A stretch of DNA of 64,000 nucleotides, from assembly GCF_000820145.1 (NCBI RefSeq), contig NZ_CDBW01000017.1, positions 248,001-312,000 of the forward strand, read 5' to 3'. Every line of letters starts with the position of its first letter. The first letter of the stretch is position 1. The notes beneath the pieces were generated by a model, which saw nothing but the letters and a program-made list of their open reading frames with translations, was not told where the DNA came from and searched no databases. The DNA comes from Aeromonas sobria. GTDB taxonomy: Bacteria; Pseudomonadota; Gammaproteobacteria; Enterobacterales; Aeromonadaceae. The translations under genes and the position numbers were made by a program. Below, one piece after another: positions 29,370 to 38,187 of the stretch.

Positions 29370-29885
29370 TTACTCCCGACCGGTATTATGATCGAATGCC
29401 CAATCTTGGGTAATCCATCCTGCGGCGATATGGCGATGGATGGAGGAGTAAGGCCAATCGACAGGCTTGGCACAATAACCATGTTTGACCGGATTGAAGT
29501 GGATGTAATCGACATGGGCTTGCAGATCCTTGTCATCCCGGATCATATGTTCCCAATAGCGGCGTTGCCAGATACCGCGTTCCCGTTTTCTGAGTCGGCT
29601 CTCCCGTATCCGCTCTGTTTTGGCGAGCCTTCGTGAGAAGCCTGCCTTGATCAGAGACCAACGCATGGGATAGTCACTGTCATCCGGCGGTAGTTGCCAG
29701 ATGACATGGAGATGATCCGGCATCACCACCATGGCAATAATCTCGAAGGGATGTTGTTGTTTGACGTGGTGGATCACTTCGCGCAGCAGGTCGATATGAC
29801 GTACCAGCAGATCTTGCTGTCGGTCAGCCAGGTTGACGGTGAAGAACCAACATGCCCCGCTGTTTGTTGCTCGGCGATAGAGCAT
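29370..29885 (-). CDS. REP-associated tyrosine transposase (RAYT)
   Basis: 171 residues, full length for a Y1 HUH transposase of the RAYT (TnpA-REP) group. HUH histidines are at MPDHLHVIW (H58, H60). The catalytic tyrosine is probably Y127 in HVDYIHFNPVKHG. RWSLIKAGFSRRL and WQRRYWEHMIRDDKDL are also characteristic of the family. Such proteins are single-copy, bind and nick REP hairpins, and spread them through the chromosome. REP units lie on both sides here (29312-29343 and 29968-29999, direct) plus an inverted unit at 29195. No intact IS200-type ends were seen. Confidence 0.9.
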   Translation of the reverse strand: MLYRRATNSGACWFFTVNLADRQQDLLVRHIDLLREVIHHVKQQHPFEIIAMVVMPDHLHVIWQLPPDDSDYPMRWSLIKAGFSRRLAKTERIRESRLRKRERGIWQRRYWEHMIRDDKDLQAHVDYIHFNPVKHGYCAKPVDWPYSSIHRHIAAGWITQDWAFDHNTGRE

Positions 29886-29967
29886 GGTTCTCCTTTCTGG
29901 TGTCGGGGTGATATATCAGGTCTGTTCGGTTGCACCGAATGGGCACCAACTGACCGAGGGCACGCGT

Positions 29968-29999
29968 GTTGGGCTTCGCTGCGCTCAGCGCCAACCTAC
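29968..29999. repeat. REP unit on the 5' side of the RAYT gene
   Basis: From GTTGGGCTTCGCTGCGCTC to CCAACCTAC; identical to the unit at 29312-29343 and in the same orientation, so the transposase gene sits between direct copies. Confidence 0.8.
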
Positions 30000-30019
30000 G
30001 AATGGCATCAATCGTTGCT

Positions 30020-30450
30020 TAAAACCCACGCTACCGCCCGTGGATTGCAGCTTCCAATATGCTCCATTGACCAGCGAGGGCAGCAGCCCATCGCAGATGA
30101 GTAGGCACCGGATTGCCATGTTAAGCCAATCGAGTCTTTGCTCACCAGTCAAAGAGTGATGTAACTATCGGAAAATTCACGTTTTATGCGCTGGCTCAAT
30201 AGATCGCTGTGGCAAGGCGCAGGATTCCCATGGCCCTTGATTTGATTGGGGTTGGCGAAAAAAGGACACCCACCTTTTTGATCACTACGTCATCCCACGA
30301 AAACCCGGGCTACCGCCTATGGACAGCAGCGTCCAATATGCGCCATGGCCATCAAGGTGGATCTCACCGCTGGTTCAATAGGTTTTGCCGGTGCTCTTGC
30401 GATGAGATCTTCTGGCCTCACCGGTCACAAAGTGACGTAGTTATCTGAGC
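30020..30450. repeat. Degenerate duplicated intergenic block
   Basis: Two diverged copies about 275-285 nt apart. CCACGCTACCGCCCGTGGA at ~30028 matches GGGCTACCGCCTATGGACA at ~30309; TCCAATATGC recurs in both. Later, CTCACCAGTCAAAGAGTGA at ~30139 matches CTCACCGGTCACAAAGTGA at ~30418. The second copy is preceded by the left arm of the long hairpin family (GGACACCC at 30264). A third, shorter match (CCACGCTACCGCCCC) follows the REP pair at 7.28 kb. No gene is supported in 29886-30641. Confidence 0.55.
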
Positions 30451-30641
30451 ATCTGCGCGCTATGTGCCAGCGCCATAAACGAGTGGCAGTGGTGTTGGCT
30501 GGCGCTTTGCGGGGTGGTACCTGCAGATGGCTGTTCTGCCGGTTATTCCACAGGGCAGGCTGCGGGGCAGCATAGTTGGTTGCTATCGGATTGGGGTGAT
30601 AGATTAAGGCTTTGATTTATAGGGTTAATTGAGGTATCTAA

Positions 30642-30989
30642 ATGACAAACGTATCTGTAGCGCTGGTCGCTCTGCTGCTGACTGGGGCCGCTCAGGCCGC
30701 TCCTGCGGTTTTCTCCCCCGAGTCGGGTGTGTTGTGCGACAAGAAGGCGGGTTTTTGTGCCGACACTCAGGGGATCTCCATGGGGTTGACCCAGGTCCAT
30801 CTGGGCGACAAGGCGCAAGACAAACTGGTGAAAATATTCGGTTCGACCGACGGGGTCGATATGGGCAGCTACACCTTGAGCAATGGTGTGCACTGCGAGA
30901 GCAGTGAACAGCAGTGTTACAAGGATCGTTACTTTCCACGCACCAAAGAGAGCAAATACACCGCCATGTTGTTCAAAAAGAGCAAGTAA
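30642..30989 (+). CDS. YcgJ-family secreted protein
   Basis: 115 residues. The N-terminal MTNVSVALVALLLTGAAQA is a signal peptide with A-x-A-type cleavage, so the mature protein is periplasmic or secreted. The mature part has four cysteines in two short pairs: GVLCDKKAGFCADTQGISMG and NGVHCESSEQQCYKDRYF. This layout matches the YcgJ/Fels-1 prophage protein family of enteric bacteria, whose function is unknown. It stands alone between the repeat block and its own terminator. Confidence 0.75.
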   Translation: MTNVSVALVALLLTGAAQAAPAVFSPESGVLCDKKAGFCADTQGISMGLTQVHLGDKAQDKLVKIFGSTDGVDMGSYTLSNGVHCESSEQQCYKDRYFPRTKESKYTAMLFKKSK

Positions 30990-31008
30990 CGGCGCCACGG
31001 TTTGCAAC

Positions 31009-31031
31009 GGGGGAGCATGGCTCCCCTTTTT
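31009..31031 (+). terminator. Terminator after the YcgJ-like gene
   Basis: GGGGAGC-ATG-GCTCCCC followed by TTTTT, 20 nt after the stop. Confidence 0.85.
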
Positions 31032-31223
31032 GTTGCCCGATTGCCAAGCCAGAGGCAGGGTTGGCGCGCGAGGCTTGTATCAGGGTGGCAATAGCGACAC
31101 TATTGACACCTTTTTTGGGTTCCACAGAGGCGCAGCCATGACCCATCGTCACCGGACGAGGGGCGAGGCGTTGGCGAGGTGCTGTTGTGCGGGATAACTC
31201 GGGATAAAAAGGAGCAGAGCAGG

Positions 31224-31805
31224 ATGATGGAAGAGCAAGAGTGGCGCTGGCTCAATGAGCCGACCGAGTGGCACAAGACCAGCGACGGTTTGCAGGTGGT
31301 GACGGACAAGCAGACCGATTTTTGGCGCAGCACCTGGTATGGCTTCGAGCGCCACAGCGGGCATCTCTATGGTTGCGAGGTGGCGGGGGAGTTTACCTTT
31401 CAGGTCTGCGTCGAGGGGGAGTTCACCACCCTCTACGATCAGGCGGGGCTGATGCTGCTGCAAGACGACGCGCACTGGCTCAAAGCGGGGATAGAGTACA
31501 ACGATGCCCAGCCGATGATCGGCAGCGTGCTGACCAATCCGCGATCTGACTGGGCCACCGGCATTTTCACCGGTAATCCGCGTCGTTTCTGGCTGCGGCT
31601 GACCCGGCTGGCCGATTGTCTGCGTTTGCAATATTCCACCGATGGCAAGGTGTGGCCGCTGCTGCGTCTCGCTCCGTTCCCGCCCAGCGAGCGCTGCTTT
31701 ATCGGGGTGATGTGTTGCACCCCCGAGCGACAGGGGCTGGCGGTGCACTTCTCGGATCTGCGCCTCACACCGCCCCTGGGCAAGGCGCTGCATGACCTGA
31801 GCTAG
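31224..31805 (+). CDS. DUF1349 domain protein
   Basis: 193 residues from ATG 31224 (a second ATG follows directly), preceded by GGAGCAGAGCAGG. The sequence, with W-x-N-EP near the start, TDFWRSTWYGF, FTTLYDQAGLML, WLKAGIEYND and FIGVMCCTPERQGLAVHFSDL, matches DUF1349, a concanavalin-like beta-sandwich family of cytosolic proteins with no agreed function. No signal peptide. The extra ~15 codons upstream in frame lack a ribosome site. It seems to be a single gene. Confidence 0.8.
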   Translation: MMEEQEWRWLNEPTEWHKTSDGLQVVTDKQTDFWRSTWYGFERHSGHLYGCEVAGEFTFQVCVEGEFTTLYDQAGLMLLQDDAHWLKAGIEYNDAQPMIGSVLTNPRSDWATGIFTGNPRRFWLRLTRLADCLRLQYSTDGKVWPLLRLAPFPPSERCFIGVMCCTPERQGLAVHFSDLRLTPPLGKALHDLS

Positions 31806-32200
31806 GCCAGCGTTTGTTGCCAATACACTGGCCAACATCAAGTGGCCAACATGAAGTGGCCAACAGCCAGGACACCCCTCTTTTTGAGCAAGACGCATTG
31901 ATTGCCTGCGTCTGGGCGAGAAGGAAAAGGTGGGTGTCCAGCTCTCTCCATCCAGCTCTCCCCATCCAACTCCCCCCATCCCCCCAACCACGCCACACCA
32001 AGATGGTGGGTGAGGATTCAAAAAGGCGGATCTGCATGGCGGGAGCAGCCCTGTTTCTGGTTGTTTCAAGTGGCTGGTGGCGGGTGCATTTTGGTTTGTG
32101 ATCCTGATCGCCAGTCCGCTCAATTGTTGCATCTTTGAAAAGACGTATCCCAATACTGTGTTAAGATGCAGGCCGCTTCATTGTCTCTGAAACTATCCCC
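31806..32200. other. Intergenic region upstream of ccmA
   Basis: 395 nt. It holds a copy of the long hairpin family (31869-31939), short tandem runs of CCATCCA/CTCCCC type (31945-31985), and, near the end, the ccmA promoter region (TTGAAA at ~32134 and TTAAGAT at ~32161 are candidate elements with non-ideal spacing). Confidence 0.4.
31869..31939. repeat. Long hairpin repeat, copy E
   Basis: GGACACCC (31870-31877) pairs with GGGTGTCC (31932-31939); CTCTTTTT and AAAAGG extend the stem loosely. Its loop differs from those of copies B and C, so it is a diverged member. Confidence 0.6.
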
Positions 32201-32851
32201 ATGCTGCTTCAAGTTCACAATCTGAGCTGCGTGCGCGAAGATCGCACTCTGTTTGAACATCTCTCTTTCTCGGTTTCACCCGGCGATCTGGTGCAAATTG
32301 AAGGGCCCAACGGGGTTGGCAAGACCAGCCTGTTGCGGTTGTTGACCGGGCTGTCACAGCCGTTTGCTGGTGAGGTGTGCTGGAATGGGGAGAATATTCG
32401 TCACTGTCGTGATGAGTATCATGCCGATCTGCTCTATCTGGGCCATCAGCCCGGTGTCAAAGCGGCCCTGACGCCCTTTGAAAACCTGACCTTCTACCAG
32501 CAGTTACATCATCCTGCAGATGCGGATGCCGACCTGTGGCAGATATTGGCACGGGTTGGGCTCGCCGGTTTTGAAGAGCATCCAACCGGGCAGCTTTCCG
32601 CTGGTCAGCAACGTCGGGTGGCCTTGGCGCGGCTCTGGTTGTCAGCCAAACCGGCGCTCTGGATCCTGGATGAACCCTTTACCGCCATCGACAAGCAGGG
32701 GGTCAAGGTGCTGGAACAGCTGTTTTTGGCCCACGCAGATCGGGGCGGCATGGTGATCCTCACTACCCATCAGGATCTGACCCTGATGCAGGGACGGCTG
32801 AAAACCCTGTCGCTGACCCCCTTCTCCTTGACGCCCTTGTTGCAGGAGTAA
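32201..32851 (+). CDS. ccmA: Heme exporter ATP-binding protein CcmA
   Basis: 216 residues. ABC ATPase of the CcmABCD complex, which drives release of holo-CcmE in system I cytochrome c maturation. Walker A is [15 protein letters not shown], the signature is [17 protein letters not shown], Walker [13 protein letters not shown], and the switch histidine is in VILTTHQ. First gene of a nine-gene rightward cluster; ccmB starts 4 nt downstream. Confidence 0.96.
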   Translation: MLLQVHNLSCVREDRTLFEHLSFSVSPGDLVQIEGPNGVGKTSLLRLLTGLSQPFAGEVCWNGENIRHCRDEYHADLLYLGHQPGVKAALTPFENLTFYQQLHHPADADADLWQILARVGLAGFEEHPTGQLSAGQQRRVALARLWLSAKPALWILDEPFTAIDKQGVKVLEQLFLAHADRGGMVILTTHQDLTLMQGRLKTLSLTPFSLTPLLQE

Positions 32852-32855
32852 CCCT

Positions 32856-33524
32856 ATGTTGCGCGCCGCAATGCACCTGATCCGCCGTGAACTGTTGATG
32901 GCTCTGCGTCAGCGTTCCGATATTCTCAATCCGCTGTGGTTTTTCCTCATCGTTATTACCCTGTTTCCGCTTGGCATTGGCCCGGAGCCCAAGCTGCTGG
33001 CCCGCATTGCCCCCGGCATTATCTGGGTGGCGGCGCTGTTGGCGGCCATGTTGTCACTGGAGCGGCTGTTTCGCGATGACTTCAGTGATGGTGCGCTGGA
33101 GCAGATGATGCTGATGCCCCATCCACTGGGATTACTGGCGCTGGCGAAAGTGGTTGCTCACTGGTTGCTGACGGGATTGCCGCTGCTGCTGATCTCACCC
33201 TTGCTGGCGATCTTGCTGTCGCTGGATATGAACACCTATCTGGCGGTGGTCGCGACGCTGGCACTGGGCACGCCGGTGCTGAGTTTGCTGGGTGCGGTGG
33301 GCGTTGCCCTGACGGTTGGATTGCGCAAGGGAGGGGTGCTGCTTAGCCTGCTGATCCTGCCGCTCTATATTCCGGTATTGATTTTTGCTACCTCTGCCAT
33401 CGATGCAGCGGGAATGCACTTGCCCTATGGCGGACAACTTGCCATCTTGGCAGCCATGTTGGTCGGCGCCCTGACGCTGACGCCGCTGGCCGTCTCGGCG
33501 GCATTGCGGGTCAGTCTCAACTGA
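32856..33524 (+). CDS. ccmB: Heme exporter membrane protein CcmB
   Basis: 222 residues with six hydrophobic segments, as expected for CcmB. The N-terminal LIRRELLMALRQRSDILNPLWFFLIVITLFPLGIGPEP and LERLFRDDFSDGALEQMML are family signatures. It pairs with CcmA in the inner membrane. A gap of ~170 nt, without an obvious gene, separates it from ccmC. Confidence 0.95.
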   Translation: MLRAAMHLIRRELLMALRQRSDILNPLWFFLIVITLFPLGIGPEPKLLARIAPGIIWVAALLAAMLSLERLFRDDFSDGALEQMMLMPHPLGLLALAKVVAHWLLTGLPLLLISPLLAILLSLDMNTYLAVVATLALGTPVLSLLGAVGVALTVGLRKGGVLLSLLILPLYIPVLIFATSAIDAAGMHLPYGGQLAILAAMLVGALTLTPLAVSAALRVSLN

Positions 33525-33693
33525 TGATGGGTTGGCAAGAGAGAGGTGGCTCCGTACGGAGCATTGTGCTGAAAAATAAAGTTGCGATGGATCAAGGATA
33601 GTGCCGCTTATTGCTTTCGGGGTATTTGATGCCGCCCCGTGGTCGGTATGGTAGGCCTCGCCAAACGATTAATAACAAAAGGTTTTGTGAGCT

Positions 33694-34434
33694 ATGTGGA
33701 AATGGTTGCACCCTTATGCCAAACCGGAGCGGGCCTATCAGCTGGCCGGTACCCTGTTGCCCTGGTTTGCGGTGATTAGTCTGCTCTCGTTTGTGATCGG
33801 TACCGTCTGGGGGCTAGCGTTTGCGCCTGCGGATTACCAGCAGGGGGATTCCTTCCGGATCATCTATATCCATGTGCCATCCGCCATTCTCTCGATGGGG
33901 GCCTACTCCACCATGGCGGTGGCTGCCTTTATCGGTCTGGTGTGGCAACTGCGGATGGCGGACATGACGGTGGCGGCCATTGCGCCGGTCGGCGCCGTGT
34001 TTACCTTTATCGCCCTCTTTACCGGTGCCGCCTGGGGCAAGCCCATGTGGGGCACCTGGTGGGTCTGGGACGCACGGTTGACCTCCGAGCTTATTCTGCT
34101 GTTCCTCTATCTGGGGGTCATCGCCCTCTACAACGCCTTTAGCGACAAGGTAGTCGCGGGCCGTGCCGCTGGCATTCTGGCACTGGTGGGGGTGATCAAT
34201 CTGCCGATCATTCACTACTCGGTGGAGTGGTGGAACACCCTGCATCAGGGCGCCAGCATCACCAAGTTTGATAAACCCTCCATTTCCCCCGAGATGCTGT
34301 TGCCGCTGCTGATCATGATCCTGGCGTTTGCCGCGTTTCTTGGCGCCCTGACCCTGATGCGGTTTCGCAATGAGCTGCTGATGCGGGAGTGGCACCGCCC
34401 CTGGGTCAAACAGCTTGCCGAGCAGGAGAAGTAA
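33694..34434 (+). CDS. ccmC: Heme exporter/handling protein CcmC
   Basis: 246 residues, six membrane helices. The tryptophan-rich WWD domain, WGKPMWGTWWVWDARLTSEL, presents heme at the periplasmic face, with flanking histidines in IYIHVPSA and PIIHYSVEWWNTLHQGAS as heme ligands. It loads heme onto CcmE. ATG 33694 lies after GTGAGCT. ccmD begins 2 nt after its stop. Confidence 0.96.
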   Translation: MWKWLHPYAKPERAYQLAGTLLPWFAVISLLSFVIGTVWGLAFAPADYQQGDSFRIIYIHVPSAILSMGAYSTMAVAAFIGLVWQLRMADMTVAAIAPVGAVFTFIALFTGAAWGKPMWGTWWVWDARLTSELILLFLYLGVIALYNAFSDKVVAGRAAGILALVGVINLPIIHYSVEWWNTLHQGASITKFDKPSISPEMLLPLLIMILAFAAFLGALTLMRFRNELLMREWHRPWVKQLAEQEK

Positions 34435-34436
34435 GC

Positions 34437-34643
34437 ATGCACTTTGCCTCTTTCAGTGACTTTATGGCGATGGGCGGTTACGCCTTTTATGTCTGGTTAT
34501 CGTTTGGTATCACGTTCGCCTGCCTGATCGGCATCATCATTTCTACTCGTATCAAGACCCGCAGCCTGCTGGGGGAGTTGCGTAGCAAACAGGCCAGTGA
34601 GGCTCGTCGCATGGCGGCCCGGCAGATGGAGAACACCCTATGA
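34437..34643 (+). CDS. ccmD: Heme exporter small subunit CcmD
   Basis: 68 residues. One N-terminal membrane helix ([19 protein letters not shown]) with the [12 protein letters not shown] lead typical of CcmD, and a basic cytoplasmic tail. It stabilises the CcmABC-CcmE complex. AGGAGAAGTAAGC precedes ATG 34437, and its stop overlaps ccmE by 4 nt. Confidence 0.93.
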   Translation: MHFASFSDFMAMGGYAFYVWLSFGITFACLIGIIISTRIKTRSLLGELRSKQASEARRMAARQMENTL

Positions 34644-35131
34644 ACCCGAGACGAAAGAAACGCCTCACCATCATCCTGGCGATCAGCACTGGTTGCGCCC
34701 TGGTGATTGGGCTGATCCTCTATGCCCTCAGCCAGAATATCGACCTCTTCTATACCCCGAGCGAGCTGGTGCAAGGCAAGGGACCGGACAAGATCAAGCC
34801 GGAAGAGGGGCAGCGTCTGCGCATCGGTGGGCTGGTGGTGCCGGGTTCGGTGCTGCGGGATCCCCAGAGTCTCAAGGTGGCGTTCAAGCTGGTGGATAAC
34901 GGTGGTCATCTGGTGACCGTCGAGTTTGACGGCATCCTGCCGGATCTGTTCCGCGAAGGGCAGGGCATTGTCGCGCAGGGCACCCTCAAGGATGCCACGA
35001 CCGTGGAGGCGTTCGAGGTGCTGGCCAAGCACGATGAGAACTACATGCCGCCGGAAGTGGCCGATGCCACCAATGGCATGCATTTCAAGCCCGAATATAC
35101 CGAGGCGCAGTTGAAGGGAGCCAAGCCGTGA
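34640..35131 (+). CDS. ccmE: Heme chaperone CcmE
   Basis: 163 residues. A single N-terminal anchor ([22 protein letters not shown]) is followed by the periplasmic OB fold. The heme-binding histidine H131 is in [14 protein letters not shown], with the tyrosine ligand at Y135. It carries heme covalently from CcmC to CcmF. The start overlaps the ccmD stop (ATGA). An 82-nt gap follows before ccmF. Confidence 0.96.
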   Translation: MNPRRKKRLTIILAISTGCALVIGLILYALSQNIDLFYTPSELVQGKGPDKIKPEEGQRLRIGGLVVPGSVLRDPQSLKVAFKLVDNGGHLVTVEFDGILPDLFREGQGIVAQGTLKDATTVEAFEVLAKHDENYMPPEVADATNGMHFKPEYTEAQLKGAKP

Positions 35132-35213
35132 GCCCTGCGGTGTTTGCCTTTTCTGCTTTGCTTGCCGTTCGTGATGCGGCTGTTGTCACCGTTCAATTGA
35201 AAGGAATCCCGTC

Positions 35214-37169
35214 ATGATCCCGGAATTAGGTCAGTTTGCGCTGATCCTCTCCTTTGCTACCGCCCTGCTGCTGGGGAGCTATCCGCTGCTTGGCGCCAGC
35301 TGGGGGCGCCTTGGCATGATGTCGGCGGCCCGCCCGCTCGCCTATGCCCAGTTTTTGTTGCTGCTGTTGTCGTTTCTCTGCCTGACCTGGGCCTTTATCG
35401 ACAACGATTTTACCGTGCAGTATGTGGCCACTAACTCCAACAGCTTGCTGCCACTGGCTTATCGTATCTCGGCGGTGTGGGGTGCTCATGAAGGCTCCTT
35501 GCTGCTGTGGGTGCTGACTCTGGGAGGCTGGACTGCTGCGGTGGCCATGTTCAGTCGCCAATTGCCGCTGGATGCGGTGGCGCGGGTGCTGGGTGTATTG
35601 GGGCTGATCTCGGTTGGTTTCACCGCCTTTGTGCTCTTTACCTCTGATCCCTTTACCCGTACGTTGCCCTATTTCCCGGTGGATGGTCGCGACCTCAACC
35701 CGCTGCTGCAGGATCCGGGTCTGATCTTCCATCCGCCCATGCTCTACATGGGCTATGTGGGTTTCTCGGTGGCCTTTGCCTTTGCCATCGCCTCCTTGAT
35801 GACCGGTCGCCTCGATGCGACCTGGGCGCGCTGGTCTCGCCCGTGGACCATGGCAGCCTGGGTATTCCTGACTCTCGGCATCGTGCTGGGCTCCTGGTGG
35901 GCTTATTACGAGCTCGGCTGGGGCGGCTGGTGGTTCTGGGATCCGGTAGAAAATGCCTCCTTTATGCCCTGGCTGGCGGGGACGGCGTTGCTCCATTCAC
36001 TGGCGGTGAGCGAAAAGCGGGCCAGCTTCAAGGCCTGGACCGTGCTGCTGGCGCTCTCGGCCTTCTCATTGAGTCTGCTGGGGACCTTCCTGGTGCGCTC
36101 CGGGGTGCTGGTGTCGGTGCATGCGTTTGCCTCTGACCCTACCCGCGGTCTGTTTATTCTCGGCTTCCTGCTGGCGGTGGTCGGTTCATCCTTGCTGCTG
36201 TTTGCCTTTAAAGGCTCGCAGGTGAAGAGCCACGGCAAGCACGAGTTGTGGAGCCGCGAGACGCTGCTGCTGGCCAATAACATCATGCTGATGGCGGCGC
36301 TGTTGACCGTGCTGCTCGGCACCCTGTTGCCGCTGGTCCACAAGGAGCTGGGGCTGGGTAGCATCTCCATCGGTACTCCTTTCTTCAACCACATCTATAG
36401 CTGGTTGATCATTCCGTTTGCCCTGCTGTTGGGGGTTGGCCCGCTGTTCCGCTGGCGTCGTCAGCAGTTGGGGGAGCTCAAAGGCAAGGTGATCTTCGCG
36501 TTGGCGCTGAGCCTGGCCACTGCCCTGGTGCTGCCGCTGACGTTTGCCGAGACCTTCAAGCCGTGGGCGGCGCTGGGGATTGGTCTGGGTGCCTGGATCA
36601 TCATCACCAGCGTGCAGGAGACCTGGATCCGTGCCACCCACAAGCACCCGTTTCAGGTGGGGGTGCGCAAGCTGGGTAACAGTCACTGGGCGATGATTTT
36701 GGGCCATGTGGGGCTGGCGGTCAGCATCATAGGTATCGCTTGCACCCAAAACTACAGCATTGAGAAGGATCTGCGGATGCAGGCCGGTGATCGGGTGCAG
36801 TTTGCCGATTACGAGTTTGTCTTCACCGGGATCAAAGAGAAGAACGGCCCCAACTACGATGGCTTCAAGGGCGTGCTGGAAGTGCACAAGAACGGCAAGC
36901 AGGTGGCGCTACTCAAGCCAGAGAAGCGGATGTATAAAGTGTCGCGAATGCCAATGACCGAAGCTGCCATCGATGCCGGTATCACCCGTGATCTCTATGC
37001 GGCGCTCGGCGAGCAGCTCGATAACGGTGCCTGGGCGGTACGGATTTACTACAAGCCCTTCGTGCGCTGGGTCTGGTTTGGCGGTGTCTTTATGGCGATC
37101 GGTGGGGTGCTGTCGATGCTCGACAAGCGTTACCGTTTCGGCCGTCGTGAAGAGGAGGCCAAGGCATGA
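35214..37169 (+). CDS. ccmF: Heme lyase subunit CcmF
   Basis: 651 residues with about 15 membrane segments. The WWD domain reads YELGWGGWWFWDPVENASFM, and conserved heme-ligand histidine regions include WGAHEGSLLLW, DPGLIFHPPMLYMGYVG and LLHSLAVSEKR. CcmF with CcmH and CcmI ligates heme to apocytochrome c. ATG 35214 follows AAAGGAATCCC. Overlaps ccmG by 4 nt. Confidence 0.97.
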   Translation: MIPELGQFALILSFATALLLGSYPLLGASWGRLGMMSAARPLAYAQFLLLLLSFLCLTWAFIDNDFTVQYVATNSNSLLPLAYRISAVWGAHEGSLLLWVLTLGGWTAAVAMFSRQLPLDAVARVLGVLGLISVGFTAFVLFTSDPFTRTLPYFPVDGRDLNPLLQDPGLIFHPPMLYMGYVGFSVAFAFAIASLMTGRLDATWARWSRPWTMAAWVFLTLGIVLGSWWAYYELGWGGWWFWDPVENASFMPWLAGTALLHSLAVSEKRASFKAWTVLLALSAFSLSLLGTFLVRSGVLVSVHAFASDPTRGLFILGFLLAVVGSSLLLFAFKGSQVKSHGKHELWSRETLLLANNIMLMAALLTVLLGTLLPLVHKELGLGSISIGTPFFNHIYSWLIIPFALLLGVGPLFRWRRQQLGELKGKVIFALALSLATALVLPLTFAETFKPWAALGIGLGAWIIITSVQETWIRATHKHPFQVGVRKLGNSHWAMILGHVGLAVSIIGIACTQNYSIEKDLRMQAGDRVQFADYEFVFTGIKEKNGPNYDGFKGVLEVHKNGKQVALLKPEKRMYKVSRMPMTEAAIDAGITRDLYAALGEQLDNGAWAVRIYYKPFVRWVWFGGVFMAIGGVLSMLDKRYRFGRREEEAKA

Positions 37170-37696
37170 GCAAGAAGACCTGGTTATTCCTGATCCCCTT
37201 TATTGTGTTCCTGCTGGGGGCGGTGTTTCTGTTTAAAGGACTCTATTCCGATCCCACCAAGCTCGAATCCGTGATGGTTGGCAAGGAGGTGCCGGTGTTC
37301 ACCTTGCAGGACATTTATGATCTGGACAAGCAGCACGACCGCACCATCCTGACCGGCCGCCCCATGTTGCTCAATGTCTGGGCCACCTGGTGCCCGACCT
37401 GCTACGGCGAGCATACCTACCTCAAGCAGCTGGCGGGGCAGGGTGTTCCCATCATTGGCATGAACTACAAGGATGAGCGCGACAAGGCGATCAAATGGTT
37501 GGCAGAGCTGGGCAACCCCTATCAGGTCAACCTCTATGATCCGGACGGTATGCTGGGGCTGGATCTGGGGGTCTACGGCGCGCCCGAGACCTTCTTTATC
37601 GACAGTCAGGGGATCATTCGCTATCGCCACGTAGGGGATATCAACCCCGAGAATTGGGCCGCGACCCTCAAACCCATCTTTGATGCCATGAAGTGA
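37166..37696 (+). CDS. ccmG: Thiol:disulfide interchange protein CcmG/DsbE
   Basis: 176 residues. An N-terminal membrane anchor (residues ~5-24) is followed by a periplasmic thioredoxin fold with active site WATWCPTCYGEH (C76, C79) and the cis-proline loop GVYGAPETFFID. It keeps the CXXCH motif of apocytochromes, or CcmH, reduced. Overlaps ccmF by 4 nt and is adjacent to ccmH. Confidence 0.96.
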   Translation: MSKKTWLFLIPFIVFLLGAVFLFKGLYSDPTKLESVMVGKEVPVFTLQDIYDLDKQHDRTILTGRPMLLNVWATWCPTCYGEHTYLKQLAGQGVPIIGMNYKDERDKAIKWLAELGNPYQVNLYDPDGMLGLDLGVYGAPETFFIDSQGIIRYRHVGDINPENWAATLKPIFDAMK

Positions 37697-37707
37697 AGGT
37701 GAACCGG

Positions 37708-38187
37708 ATGAGAGTAGTGATTGCATCCCTGCTGCTGGTGTTGGGATTGGCCATACAAGCCCCGGCCATGGCCGCCATCGATGTCTATACCTTCGACAGC
37801 GATAATCAGGAACAGATATTTCGTGAGTTAACCAAGGAGCTGCGCTGCCCCAAGTGCCAGAACCAGGATATCGCCGACTCCAATGCGGGGCTGGCCAAGG
37901 ACTTGCGCGACAAGACCTACCAGATGGTGCGCGAGGGCAAGGATAAAGAGCAGATAGTGGATTACATGGTGGCCCGCTATGGCAACTTTATTCTCTATAG
38001 CCCGCCCCTGATGGCTTCCACCCTGATCCTGTGGCTGGGTCCCTTGCTGGTGATCCTCATCGGCGGCGCTGTGGTCGTGATGCGCAGCCGCCGTGCGCCT
38101 GTGCGGACCAAGAAAACCGATAATAGCCTTAGTGAAGAGGAGCGGCGCCGTCTGGCCGAGTTGCTCAAAGAGGAAGAGAAACAATGA
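37708..38187 (+). CDS. ccmH: Cytochrome c maturation protein CcmH
   Basis: 159 residues from ATG 37708; GAAGGTGAAC supports this start over the in-frame GTG at 37693 that overlaps ccmG. Signal peptide MRVVIASLLLVLGLAIQA, then the redox motif ELRCPKCQNQDIADSNA (C47, C50), an acidic/basic helical region and one C-terminal membrane helix (LILWLGPLLVILIGGAVVVM). This is the short CcmH; the TPR part is encoded separately as ccmI, whose start overlaps by 4 nt. Confidence 0.95.
   Translation: MRVVIASLLLVLGLAIQAPAMAAIDVYTFDSDNQEQIFRELTKELRCPKCQNQDIADSNAGLAKDLRDKTYQMVREGKDKEQIVDYMVARYGNFILYSPPLMASTLILWLGPLLVILIGGAVVVMRSRRAPVRTKKTDNSLSEEERRRLAELLKEEEKQ

Noticed and set aside
31945-31985. Short pyrimidine-rich direct repeats as a possible CRISPR or minisatellite
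   Set aside because: Units are too short and irregular; no spacers and no cas genes.
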